This document shows, piece after piece, positions 14,676 through 21,822 of a stretch of DNA of 35,053 nt. Both the position numbers and the translations under genes were made by a program. Position 1 is the first letter of the stretch; each line of letters begins with the position of its first letter. The notes under the pieces were generated by a model, which had not been told where the DNA came from, did no database searches, and saw only the letters and a program-made list of their open reading frames with translations. Source of the DNA: [Clostridium] ultunense DSM 10521 (lineage in GTDB: Bacteria; Bacillota; Clostridia; Tissierellales; Tepidimicrobiaceae); contig NZ_AZSU01000002.1 of assembly GCF_000511955.1 (NCBI RefSeq), positions 450,697 to 485,749 on the forward strand. Direction: 5' to 3'.

Positions 14676-16022
14676 ATGTATGATAGAGAAGTATCAAATG
14701 TTTTTATGTGTCTGGTAGGATCAAATCCATTACCAAATTATATTGTGACTGAATTTTTGATGAGTCACGAGGATAAGTATAGGAGTTATGTTCCGAAACC
14801 TGATATCTATTATTTTATTCATACGGGTAAAGATGGTACAGAAGATTATCAAAAGAGGATAAAAAGAAAGGTATCAGATTCTAACATATGCCAAGGGATA
14901 AGCTTATCTGATTCTAGAGATGCTGGGAAGATTATTAATAGTCTTAATAACAAGTTAAACAAATTTATTCATGATAATAATATTAAAACAATTCATCTAA
15001 ATTATACTGGTGGCACAAAGCCAATGGCAGTATTAACCTATAAGTGGTTGCAAGAACAAATCAACGGTACATTTGAACTAATCCTTTCAGATATAGACCC
15101 AAAGAACAATAAATTGAACATTATGAAAGATAGGGAAAAAGGAAGTTTGTCTTATATTCTCAATTATGATTTAACAGATATCATTACTATACATATAGAA
15201 GATTTGCTTGAATTGCATGGAATGAAATTAATAAATACAAATAAGAATGCAGAAGGACAAATAGATAGGTATCTAAATATTGAAAGGTTATCAAAGGAGG
15301 AACAGTGGAATAGGAAGCAAAGCTTTTTTACTAAATGTTTGAAAACAAATAAAGAAACAAATGAAAAAAAATTAAAAAAAATATTACAGGTGAACAAATC
15401 TTTGAATGATCGTAAAAGGAATCGGGAAATTGGCAAGCCATCTAAAAAAGACTGGAAAACCAAGGATAAAAAAGAGCTAAATAATGAGTTAAACCAGTCG
15501 TTTAGCGAATATATGCCTAATCATTTGAAGGAAACTTTAGAAGAATATGAGGAGGAGAAATTTGCAGAGATTGTAGGGTTTTTTGCGGGTAAATGGTTAG
15601 AATACTATATCTATGAAAGAATATATAAAATATTGGAAAAGGAAAATTTAATAGATAAAATGCAACTTTATCACTCAGTAAATGTTGACATGAAAGTAGA
15701 TGGGCATATTAGGCCTGCAGAAATTGATATAATAGCTATAAAGGGATACAAATTATATTATTTTACTATAACAACTGGAAAAAGAATTGGAGTATGTAAG
15801 CAGAAAGCATTTGAGGGTATTTTTAGAGCTAGACAATTAGGAGGGGAACATGCTAGGGTTATTGGGGTTAATATGATGCCCAATGAGGCCTATAATGATA
15901 ATGATGAAAATTTTAATAGAAATTTGGAAGCTGATTTAAAATCATTCAAATTAGAATCTGGCGAAATATATATCATAGGATATGAGGATGTTGTAGCAAC
16001 GCCAAAAAGAAGGCTAAATTAA
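14676..16022 (+). CDS. CARF-DUF1887 CRISPR ancillary nuclease (Can2/Card1-like)
   Basis: 448 residues. An N-terminal CARF domain (about 8-170) has the ligand-loop motifs LVGSNPLPNYIV and NYTGGTKPMAVLTY, which bind cyclic oligoadenylate made by Cas10. A Lys-rich helical linker (about 205-290) follows, then a C-terminal restriction-endonuclease-like DUF1887 domain (about 295-440: FFAGKWLEYYIYE, AEIDIIAIKGYKLYYF, FRARQLGGEHARVIG). Activated relatives cut DNA and RNA. D351 of the PD-(D/E)xK site is present, but the usual ECK is T364-I-T366; the nearby CKQKAFE (374-380) may compensate or the enzyme may be dead. GGGGGG lies upstream. The last ~12 residues may derive from the adjoining cas10 remnant. 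Confidence 0.8.
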   Translation: MYDREVSNVFMCLVGSNPLPNYIVTEFLMSHEDKYRSYVPKPDIYYFIHTGKDGTEDYQKRIKRKVSDSNICQGISLSDSRDAGKIINSLNNKLNKFIHDNNIKTIHLNYTGGTKPMAVLTYKWLQEQINGTFELILSDIDPKNNKLNIMKDREKGSLSYILNYDLTDIITIHIEDLLELHGMKLINTNKNAEGQIDRYLNIERLSKEEQWNRKQSFFTKCLKTNKETNEKKLKKILQVNKSLNDRKRNREIGKPSKKDWKTKDKKELNNELNQSFSEYMPNHLKETLEEYEEEKFAEIVGFFAGKWLEYYIYERIYKILEKENLIDKMQLYHSVNVDMKVDGHIRPAEIDIIAIKGYKLYYFTITTGKRIGVCKQKAFEGIFRARQLGGEHARVIGVNMMPNEAYNDNDENFNRNLEADLKSFKLESGEIYIIGYEDVVATPKRRLN

Positions 16023-16549
16023 TAGCAGCAGAGGAGGGGCAAGATGTAGGAAGTTGGTTTGATTTTCATATAGCATATAACAACGAGATTAATACATCTT
16101 TAGCAAATATTAGAAAAGCAAGATATAATGTGTATTATATGGAGGATGCTAAGGATTACGATGATTTTGAGGAATATAATTTACTATATAGGCCATGGTG
16201 CGTATCTGAAAATTATTATGGTAAATATAAGTGGAACCAATCAATAAAACTATGCGAAAATCTAGAAAAACAGAAATGGACTTCTTCAAATCTTGAAGAG
16301 CTTAGGCAAAACTATATTTTAGGTGAAAAGGAAATGAAAAACTTTTTGGCAAAAATGGAATCTAGAAAGAAAACCCTTAATAAGGACATTTTGAATTCCG
16401 ATACACCTGGATTTGATGAAGATCGTATGACTCCCTATATTGATCTCATAGAAATTATGAGTTTATATGAAAACTTGGGTGAGGGGATGGGGTTGAATGA
16501 AGATAAAAATGGAACTTTTATCAGATTTATGCACAAGTTCAGGAGATAG
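15986..16549 (+). pseudogene. 3' fragment of a cas10-like gene (C-terminal end of Cas10)
   Basis: In the frame open from the stop at 15983-15985 to TAG at 16547-16549 (187 codons), the sequence reads CSNAKKKAKL, then SWFDFHIAYNN, ANIRKARYN, NLLYRPWC and SNLEELRQNYILGEKEMKNF. This order (AK-rich helix, xxFH strand, R..Y, RPW, then a helical C terminus) resembles the end of the Cas10 Palm2 domain and D4. The catalytic GGDD region and all upstream parts are missing, and the 5' end overlaps the last codons of the CARF gene, so a deletion fused the two. The next gene overlaps it by ~53 bases. Another large type III subunit is possible. Confidence 0.5.
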
Positions 16550-17174
16550 TTTGTCGTCTATAGTAGATATAGAAACGGCAGTTGATGAATACGGGATACC
16601 TTATATTCCATCAAAAAGGATAAAGGGAGTATTAAGGGAAGCAGGAGAAACCCTATGTAAATTAGGTCATTATAATTTACAAGATTTAGATAATATTTTT
16701 GGAAAGCCTGGTCAAATGCATGGAGGGTTATTAAGGATTGACAATGGCCGAATAGAAAATTATGAAAGCATAAAAAGTTATCTTGAAAGTTATTATAGCC
16801 AACATTTAAATTTAACGACCAAATTTTTTACTAAGGATTATATAACTGATTATTTTACAACCATAAGGGAACAGACTAGTATTGATAAGAAGACATACAC
16901 GGCAAAGGATAATAGTTTAAGAAAGCTTAGGGCTATTAAAAAGGGAAATATATTCTATTTCCCAATCGAAATTCCAGGTGAATTTATAAAGCTATTTGAA
17001 GATTGCTGTAGGTTAACAAGAAATATAGGGTTAAATAGGACTAGGGGGTTTGGGGAAGTAAAATTGACTTTAATTGCTGATACCCCTGTAAAAACTAAAA
17101 TATTAAAGGAATCGAAACGTTATATCGAAACTAGAGCATTAGGTTTGCCTGGTGGGTTACTAGACTACCTATAA
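16497..17174 (+). pseudogene. csx10-like RAMP gene, 3' half lost into the CRISPR array
   Basis: 225 codons starting at an ATG after GGGG. The first ~203 residues are a RAMP/Cas5-Cas7-type RNA-binding domain: IKMELLSDLCTSSGDS, DEYGIPYIPSKRIKGVLREA, a FYFPIEIP strand and the glycine-rich loop NIGLNRTRGFGEVKL. This N-terminal arrangement resembles Csx10 of type III-D complexes, which normally has a second RAMP domain and ~400 or more residues. From about base 17106 the frame is CRISPR DNA: the final residues ESKRYIETRALGLPGGLLDY plus L are encoded by a partial repeat, a spacer and a repeat, whose TAA ends the ORF. The product cannot be functional Csx10. Confidence 0.6.
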
Positions 17175-17251
17175 GGAATTGAAACCTTCTATAGCCATAG
17201 AACCTGATTGCATTGCTGCAAGGTTACTAGACTACCTATAAGGATTAAATC
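17106..17251 (+). CRISPR. Two-spacer CRISPR array remnant
   Basis: One complete 30-base repeat lies at 17156-17185 (starts GTTACTAGACTACC, ends ATTGAAAC). A second copy at 17223-17251 matches over its first 22 bases and then decays (GGATTAAATC), as terminal repeats do. Upstream, 17106-17118 (AAGGAATCGAAAC) matches the last 13 bases of the repeat at 12 positions. The two intervals, 17119-17155 and 17186-17222, are both 37 bases, so both are read as spacers. The 3' ATTGAAAC handle places crRNA transcription on the plus strand. No leader or cas1/cas2 is present. Repeat type fits clostridial I-B/III systems. Confidence 0.85.
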
Positions 17252-17254
17252 AAA

Positions 17255-17287
17255 AAAAGGTGGGATTCATAGGTCCCACCTTTTCCT
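17255..17287. terminator. Bidirectional terminator after the array
   Basis: AAAAGGTGGGA (17255-17265) pairs perfectly with 17274-17284, flanked by A-run and T-run, between the array and the convergent H-cluster protein gene. Confidence 0.88.
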
Positions 17288-17294
17288 AATCTAC

Positions 17295-18023
17295 TTAAAG
17301 CTTCCTTTCAAATACTTTTATTTTTTCTCTATCATTAAAATCTTCAAAACTGTTTATACCTAATTCTCTTAAGAATTCATTCATTATCCTATTTTTAGCG
17401 GATAGATGTACTTTAGATTCATTCCCAAATTTATCTACCATTTCTTTACCTTTTTCCTCTGGTATTATAGATTTAGGGCCTCCCACACATCCTCCATCAC
17501 AGCCCATCCCTTCTAAAAATCTTGTTTGAATTTTTCCATGAAGGGCATTTTCCAGCATTTCCTTACACTCTTTTATTCCACTGGCTTGTTCACTGGAAAA
17601 TATATTGGCTTTATCTGGGAACATGTGCTTAATAGTATTTTCTATAGCTGCAGAAACTCCACCTATTCTTCCGTATATTCTACCACCTTTGGAGGTGTAT
17701 TGGGTAGATAATTCTTCGTGAAGTTTTTCCAGATTTATATCAAAGACACGAAAAATATCTTCCAATTCATTAAAGGTTAAAACATAGTCTATAGCTCCTT
17801 TTAAATCTTCTACTTTTGCTTCAGCTTTTTTTGCTACACAAGGACCTATGAATACAACTTTACATTCAGGTTCTAATTCTTTCATTACCTTACCAGCTGC
17901 AATCATTGGAGAAACTGAAGGAGAAGTATATTTTATTAATTCATAGTATTTACCCTTTACATCTTCGTAGTAAGCTTTGAGTAATTTTCTAAATAATTTT
18001 CTATAATCTTTTTCATTAGTCAT
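17295..18023 (-). CDS. [FeFe]-hydrogenase H-cluster domain protein, short form
   Basis: 242 residues resembling the C-terminal part of the iron-only hydrogenase large subunit (HfsB-like). Present are SVSPMIAAGKVMK, VVFIGPCVAKKAEA (cysteine C62 of the PCxxKxxE motif) and MGCDGGCVGGP (C175 and C179 of the xCxxGCxxGG motif). The N-terminal ferredoxin domains and the first H-cluster motif (TSCxP type) are missing; instead ~25 helical residues precede. H2 chemistry is therefore doubtful, and a sensory or scaffold role or a remnant is possible. The ATG at 18023 follows GGAAGGAG; the in-frame TTG at 18059 does not. It lies 64 bases after mnmH on the same strand. Confidence 0.75.
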   Translation of the reverse strand: MTNEKDYRKLFRKLLKAYYEDVKGKYYELIKYTSPSVSPMIAAGKVMKELEPECKVVFIGPCVAKKAEAKVEDLKGAIDYVLTFNELEDIFRVFDINLEKLHEELSTQYTSKGGRIYGRIGGVSAAIENTIKHMFPDKANIFSSEQASGIKECKEMLENALHGKIQTRFLEGMGCDGGCVGGPKSIIPEEKGKEMVDKFGNESKVHLSAKNRIMNEFLRELGINSFEDFNDREKIKVFERKL

Positions 18024-18087
18024 ATGGACACTCCTTCCCACTAAATGGATTGTGTCCAATTAAACTAAAAAATATAATGGATTTGTA

Positions 18088-19113
18088 TTACAAATTTTCC
18101 ACCCACTGAATTATTTCATTAGTTACATTTTCTATACCATCATTATAGAATACTTTATTATATTCTCTGTCATTATGCTCGTACATAGGATCATAATATT
18201 TAACCATTAGTTCTTCTGCCACAGGTTTATATTGATGTTTTTCTATTAGTTTAATATATCTATCTATATTTTTATCACCCAAATGTTTCCTTAGATGTTC
18301 CAAAGATTCTATAAGTTCATCATCCGTGTCGTGAACATAGGAATCTAAGATATTAGCAATCCTTATGTCCATATTGGCCTCAATTTTAATATTTATTCCT
18401 TTTTTCATAGCTTCAAATAGGTACTTAGGTATTATATCTTTTCCTATTCTTCTGCTTTCTCCTTCAATAAATACCAAATTTGTTTTTCTATTAAATAAGG
18501 ATTGGTAAAGGAGAGATTCGAACATCTTCTGAGTATTTTGTTGACCAAGGCCTACACTGCCAAGGATAGACCCCCTATGATTTGCACAACCTTCTAGATC
18601 TACAATATCCATCCCTTTTCTTTTGAGATTTTGCAAGATGTGAGTTTTTCCAGTTCCTGTATTACCATAGAGAATAATGAATTGGATATCCGTAACTAAA
18701 TCGGGAAGGTGAGTGTAAATGTATTTCCTATAATATTTATAGCCTCCTTCAAGTTTAAAAGCATTTATTCCAATGGATTCAAAAAGAGAAACTAAAGCCC
18801 TGCTTCTCATGCCACCTCTAGCGCAGAAAAATACAAGATTATCATATTTTTTGTTAAGTTCTATAATTTTCTCATAAATACTAGGAAGTTTCTTAGAAGC
18901 GAGTTCTATCCCAATTTTTTTGGCTTTTTCTATACTTTCTTGTTTATATACAATCCCTATTAAACTTCTTTCTTCATTGTTGAAAATTGGGATATTAATA
19001 GCGCCAGGAATAGTTTCAGATTCATACTCAGATGGGCTTCTTACATCGATAAATGCATAGCTTTCGTCAATCCAATTTTTTTCAATTTCTTCGTATTTAA
19101 TTGTTTTAAACAC
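18088..19113 (-). CDS. mnmH: tRNA 2-selenouridine synthase MnmH (SelU/YbbB)
   Basis: 341 residues. An N-terminal rhodanese domain (about 1-135) contains FIDVRSPSEYESETIPGAIN and the catalytic cysteine C97 in FFCARGGMRSRAL. A C-terminal P-loop domain begins with GNTGTGKTH (150-158), followed by DLEGCANHRGSILG and FIEGESRRIG. MnmH replaces sulfur of 2-thiouridine at wobble position 34 of tRNA by selenium from selenophosphate, via a geranylated intermediate. Its presence implies SelD elsewhere in the genome. The start is GTG with AGAAGGG upstream, and a good promoter lies at 19191-19219. Confidence 0.93.
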   Translation of the reverse strand: MFKTIKYEEIEKNWIDESYAFIDVRSPSEYESETIPGAINIPIFNNEERSLIGIVYKQESIEKAKKIGIELASKKLPSIYEKIIELNKKYDNLVFFCARGGMRSRALVSLFESIGINAFKLEGGYKYYRKYIYTHLPDLVTDIQFIILYGNTGTGKTHILQNLKRKGMDIVDLEGCANHRGSILGSVGLGQQNTQKMFESLLYQSLFNRKTNLVFIEGESRRIGKDIIPKYLFEAMKKGINIKIEANMDIRIANILDSYVHDTDDELIESLEHLRKHLGDKNIDRYIKLIEKHQYKPVAEELMVKYYDPMYEHNDREYNKVFYNDGIENVTNEIIQWVENL

Positions 19114-19190
19114 TATAATCCCTTCTTCTAATTGAATACTAAATGGTATCTAGATAACATTTCCTCTATTTTGCAATATTTACAGAACAT

Positions 19191-19219
19191 ATTATAGCAT
19201 ATGTATGGAGATTACACAA
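19191..19219 (-). promoter_or_regulatory. Promoter of mnmH
   Basis: On the minus strand TTGTGT (19214-19219), 17 bases, TATAAT (19191-19196), about 80 bases upstream of the GTG start. The rest of 19114-19371 shows nothing further except a TATAAT at 19342-19347 ahead of the divergent exporter gene, without a clear -35. Confidence 0.6.
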
Positions 19220-19371
19220 TGAATTAAGTTGCAGGTGTTTCTGGAAATACTTCTGACCTTTAGTTATACTTATAAATAGGTAGATAGTTTTACATGGAAG
19301 AACTTGAAGATGAGTTTAAATAAATACTGATGGAGTTGTGATATAATAGAAAAAAGCAAAGGGGGAAATAT

Positions 19372-19986
19372 ATGGGCTATCTATTACAAGGATTAATGTT
19401 AGGTTTTGGATATGTAGCGCCTATAGGGATGCAAAATTTATATGTAATAAATTCAGCTATAAGGGAAACCCGAGGAAGGGCCTACAGAGTAGCTTTTATA
19501 ACAATTTTTTTCGATATTACATTGGCCTTAGCTTGTTTTTTTGGAATTGGATTATTATTAAATAAAGTGCCCATATTAAAGGGAATTATAGTGTTGATAG
19601 GTAGTATAGTAGTAATCTACATAGGTTATAGTATTATAAAATCATCCCCAAATTTATCTACAGATATAGAAATTGAAAAATCCTTTATAAAGATTCTAAG
19701 GGATACTTTTGCTGTAACTTGGCTAAATCCTCAGGCTATTATAGATGGATCTTTGTTACTAGGTGGGTATCATGCTTATATCCCTAACGGAATGAGTAAA
19801 TATTTTATATTAGGATTTTGCTTAGCTTCATTTTTATGGTTTTTTTCATTGTCAACAATAGTGTCAGTATTTCAAAAAAGGATAAATAAGAATTTCATCA
19901 AATGGATTAATATTATCTGTGGAATAATAATTATATTTTTCGGGTTTAGACTGGGATATTCTTTTTTAAAGGAAATATTCCTATAA
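19372..19986 (+). CDS. LysE/ArgO-family amino acid exporter
   Basis: 204 residues with about six hydrophobic segments. LysE-family landmarks are GYVAPIGMQNLYVINSAI near the N terminus (usually GPxxxxxxxxGxxxG or PIGxQN), a cytoplasmic loop rich in charged residues (about 100-120), and VTWLNPQAIIDGSLLLGG, the conserved W-x-N-P-x-A block. Relatives export lysine or arginine. GGGGG lies seven bases before the ATG. The PPC-domain gene follows after 30 bases and may be cotranscribed. Confidence 0.88.
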   Translation: MGYLLQGLMLGFGYVAPIGMQNLYVINSAIRETRGRAYRVAFITIFFDITLALACFFGIGLLLNKVPILKGIIVLIGSIVVIYIGYSIIKSSPNLSTDIEIEKSFIKILRDTFAVTWLNPQAIIDGSLLLGGYHAYIPNGMSKYFILGFCLASFLWFFSLSTIVSVFQKRINKNFIKWINIICGIIIIFFGFRLGYSFLKEIFL

Positions 19987-20016
19987 AACTATTAATTTTA
20001 AAAGGAAGGGATAAAT

Positions 20017-20436
20017 ATGGAATTCAAAAGATTTGGTAGCAAGTATGTAATTAGATTGGAGAAAGGTGAAGAAATAGTAGAATCCATTAAGACTCTATGT
20101 GAAAGAGAAGGAATCAAGCTAGGCACTATAACTGGTATTGGGGCCACCGACAAAGCAGTAGTAGGTTTATTTGAAACCAGTACTAAGGAATACCATTCTA
20201 AAGAATTGATTAGAGATATGGAAATAACAAGTCTTTTGGGAAATATTTCTCAAATGGAAGGGGAAGTCTATCTTCATCTTCACATAACCCTAGCAGATCA
20301 TAATTATAATGTATATGGAGGCCATTTAACTTCAGCAGTAATTAGTGCTACGGGGGAGATAATAATAGATACAATAGAAGGGGTAGTAGATAGAGAATTT
20401 GATGAAGAAATTGGATTAAACCTTTTTAAGTTTTAG
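20017..20436 (+). CDS. PPC/DUF296-domain protein
   Basis: 139 residues, a single PPC (plants and prokaryotes conserved, DUF296) domain. Diagnostic segments are LCEREGIKLGTITGIGATDK, the metal-binding-like histidines in VYLHLHITLADHN, and VYGGHLTSAVISATGEIII. In plants this domain accompanies AT-hook DNA-binding motifs; bacterial single-domain forms are trimeric and of unknown function. There is no AT-hook here. AAGGAAGGG lies upstream. It follows the LysE-type gene closely and ends at a terminator. Confidence 0.88.
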   Translation: MEFKRFGSKYVIRLEKGEEIVESIKTLCEREGIKLGTITGIGATDKAVVGLFETSTKEYHSKELIRDMEITSLLGNISQMEGEVYLHLHITLADHNYNVYGGHLTSAVISATGEIIIDTIEGVVDREFDEEIGLNLFKF

Positions 20437-20454
20437 TTTTCCAATTAAGCTATT

Positions 20455-20507
20455 AACTTGCCATTAATGCAGGTATAAGAACCTGTAATCAATGGCAAGT
20501 TTTTTTA
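20455..20507 (+). terminator. Terminator after the PPC-domain gene
   Basis: AACTTGCCATT (20455-20465) pairs perfectly with AATGGCAAGTT (20491-20501), followed by six more T. An inner stem CAGGT/ACCTG (20470-20474/20481-20485) strengthens it. Confidence 0.85.
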
Positions 20508-20650
20508 TAACCAATAGGAAAGTTTTCACTTATAAAATACTAATTAAAATGAACTTTCCGTAAATGAGTATTAAAAGAGGGCTACCTTATAATGTTTATA
20601 TAGAAGCCTTTTTTATTTACTTAAAAAATTATAAAAATTCATATTTCGTA
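20508..20650. other. Intergenic stretch with two further inverted repeats
   Basis: Between the terminator and the lacI-type promoter no gene is seen. GGAAAGTT (20517-20524) is complementary to AACTTTCC (20552-20559). A weaker hairpin (GGCT at 20579-20582 with AGCC at 20604-20607, then a T run to 20613) resembles a second terminator. Neither has an assigned partner, and they could be traces of a lost gene. Confidence 0.4.
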
Positions 20651-20678
20651 TTGATTTTTAAAAAAATCATGATATAAT
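20651..20678 (+). promoter_or_regulatory. Promoter of the nucleoside salvage operon
   Basis: TTGATT (20651-20656), 16 bases, TATAAT (20673-20678). Transcription would start near 20685, inside the operator array described next. Confidence 0.75.
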
Positions 20679-20680
20679 CA

Positions 20681-20730
20681 TAGGTAAACGATTACCTGGT
20701 TAAACGATTACCCAAGTAAACGGTTAACTA
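20681..20730 (+). promoter_or_regulatory. Three phased LacI-family operators
   Basis: Three near-palindromes with a central CG lie in tandem: GGTAAACGATTACC (20683-20696), GTTAAACGATTACC (20699-20712) and AGTAAACGGTTAACT (20715-20729). Their central CG pairs are at 20689, 20705 and 20721, exactly 16 bases apart. The form fits LacI-family sites with a central CpG. Placement directly downstream of the -10 box implies repression, most simply by the regulator encoded next (autoregulation). Confidence 0.78.
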
Positions 20731-20791
20731 CCTTGAAGGTTGGATTTATTAATGGTTTTAAATATTATGGGGTTTGAAAAGGGTGAGCTAA

Positions 20792-21775
20792 GTGACTACT
20801 ATTAAAAAGATTGCTGAATTAGCGAATGTTTCAACCGCTACAGTATCAAAGATAATAAACGGTAAAGACCAATATATAAGTGAAGCAACTAGACAAAAGG
20901 TACTAGAAATAGTTGAAAGAGAAGGATATATTCCTAATGGAGTTGCAAAGAGTTTAAAAATGAGAAGGACAAAAACTATCGGAATAATATTGCCTGATGT
21001 AATGAACCTTTTCTTCTCTGAGCTTGCTAGAGGAGCTGAAGATGCTGCTGAGAAAGAAGGATATTCAGTTATACTTTGTAATACGGATAATAAAGAATTA
21101 AAAGAAGAAAAATATTTAAATATTCTTCATGAAAAAATGGTGGATGGAATTATTATGACTGCTGCTGAAGGCAGTATGAATAAATCTGTAAAAATATCTA
21201 AAACTCCCATGGTATTAGTTGATAGGGATATAGAATTGGATAAACCAGTTGGACGTATTACTGTAAATAATGAGGAAGGCGCTTTTATGGCAACCAAGTT
21301 TTTAATAGAAAAGGGTTGCAAAAATATAGGTTTCATATCTTCACAAAAGAAAAACAAACCATCTGCAGAGCGTTTAAAAGGGTATAGAAGGGCTTTGGAA
21401 GAGAATGGGCTAGAGATAGATGAAAAAAAGATATTCTTGCAAAACTTCACCATAGCGTCAGGATATGAAGGAGTTATGGCTTTACTAGAACGGAATAAAG
21501 TCGATGGAATCTTCTGTGGCAATGATTTAATTGCAATTGGAGCTATACAAGCATTAAAGGAAAATAATCTTAAAGTACCAAAAGACGTTAAAGTAATTGG
21601 ATTCGATGATATTTCCATGTCTCAGTTCATGGATCCGCCTCTTACCACTATTAAGCAACCAATATATCAATTGGGAGAAGAGGCAGTTAAAATGCTTGTA
21701 GCGATTATCGATAAGAAAGATATAGATATGCACAAAGTATTAAGGACAGAATTAATCGAAAGGGGGAGTTGCTAG
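20792..21775 (+). CDS. LacI-family transcriptional repressor of the operon
   Basis: 327 residues: an N-terminal LacI helix-turn-helix (TIKKIAELANVSTATVSKII) with the hinge around GVAKSLKMRRTKTIG, then a periplasmic-binding-protein-like effector domain (IGIILPDVMNLFFSELARGA, DGIFCGNDLIAIGAIQALKE, VIGFDDISMSQFMDPPLTTI). The effector is unknown; a nucleoside, ribose or base is expected from the downstream genes. The start is GTG with AAGGGTGAG upstream. It is the first gene after the operator array and probably represses its own operon. Confidence 0.92.
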   Translation: MTTIKKIAELANVSTATVSKIINGKDQYISEATRQKVLEIVEREGYIPNGVAKSLKMRRTKTIGIILPDVMNLFFSELARGAEDAAEKEGYSVILCNTDNKELKEEKYLNILHEKMVDGIIMTAAEGSMNKSVKISKTPMVLVDRDIELDKPVGRITVNNEEGAFMATKFLIEKGCKNIGFISSQKKNKPSAERLKGYRRALEENGLEIDEKKIFLQNFTIASGYEGVMALLERNKVDGIFCGNDLIAIGAIQALKENNLKVPKDVKVIGFDDISMSQFMDPPLTTIKQPIYQLGEEAVKMLVAIIDKKDIDMHKVLRTELIERGSC

Positions 21776-21822
21776 AAAACTAATAAAAATGGTAGTAGCC
21801 CAATGTAAGGAAGGAGGATTAG

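Noticed and set aside
20508-20650. Purine riboswitch ahead of the nucleoside operon
   Set aside because: The conserved purine aptamer core was looked for and not found; the LacI-type operators account for control.
20681-20730. Three tandem similar units that look like a tiny CRISPR array
   Set aside because: The units are CG-centred palindromes at 16-base steps directly after a -10 box and before a LacI-type gene, so operators explain them.
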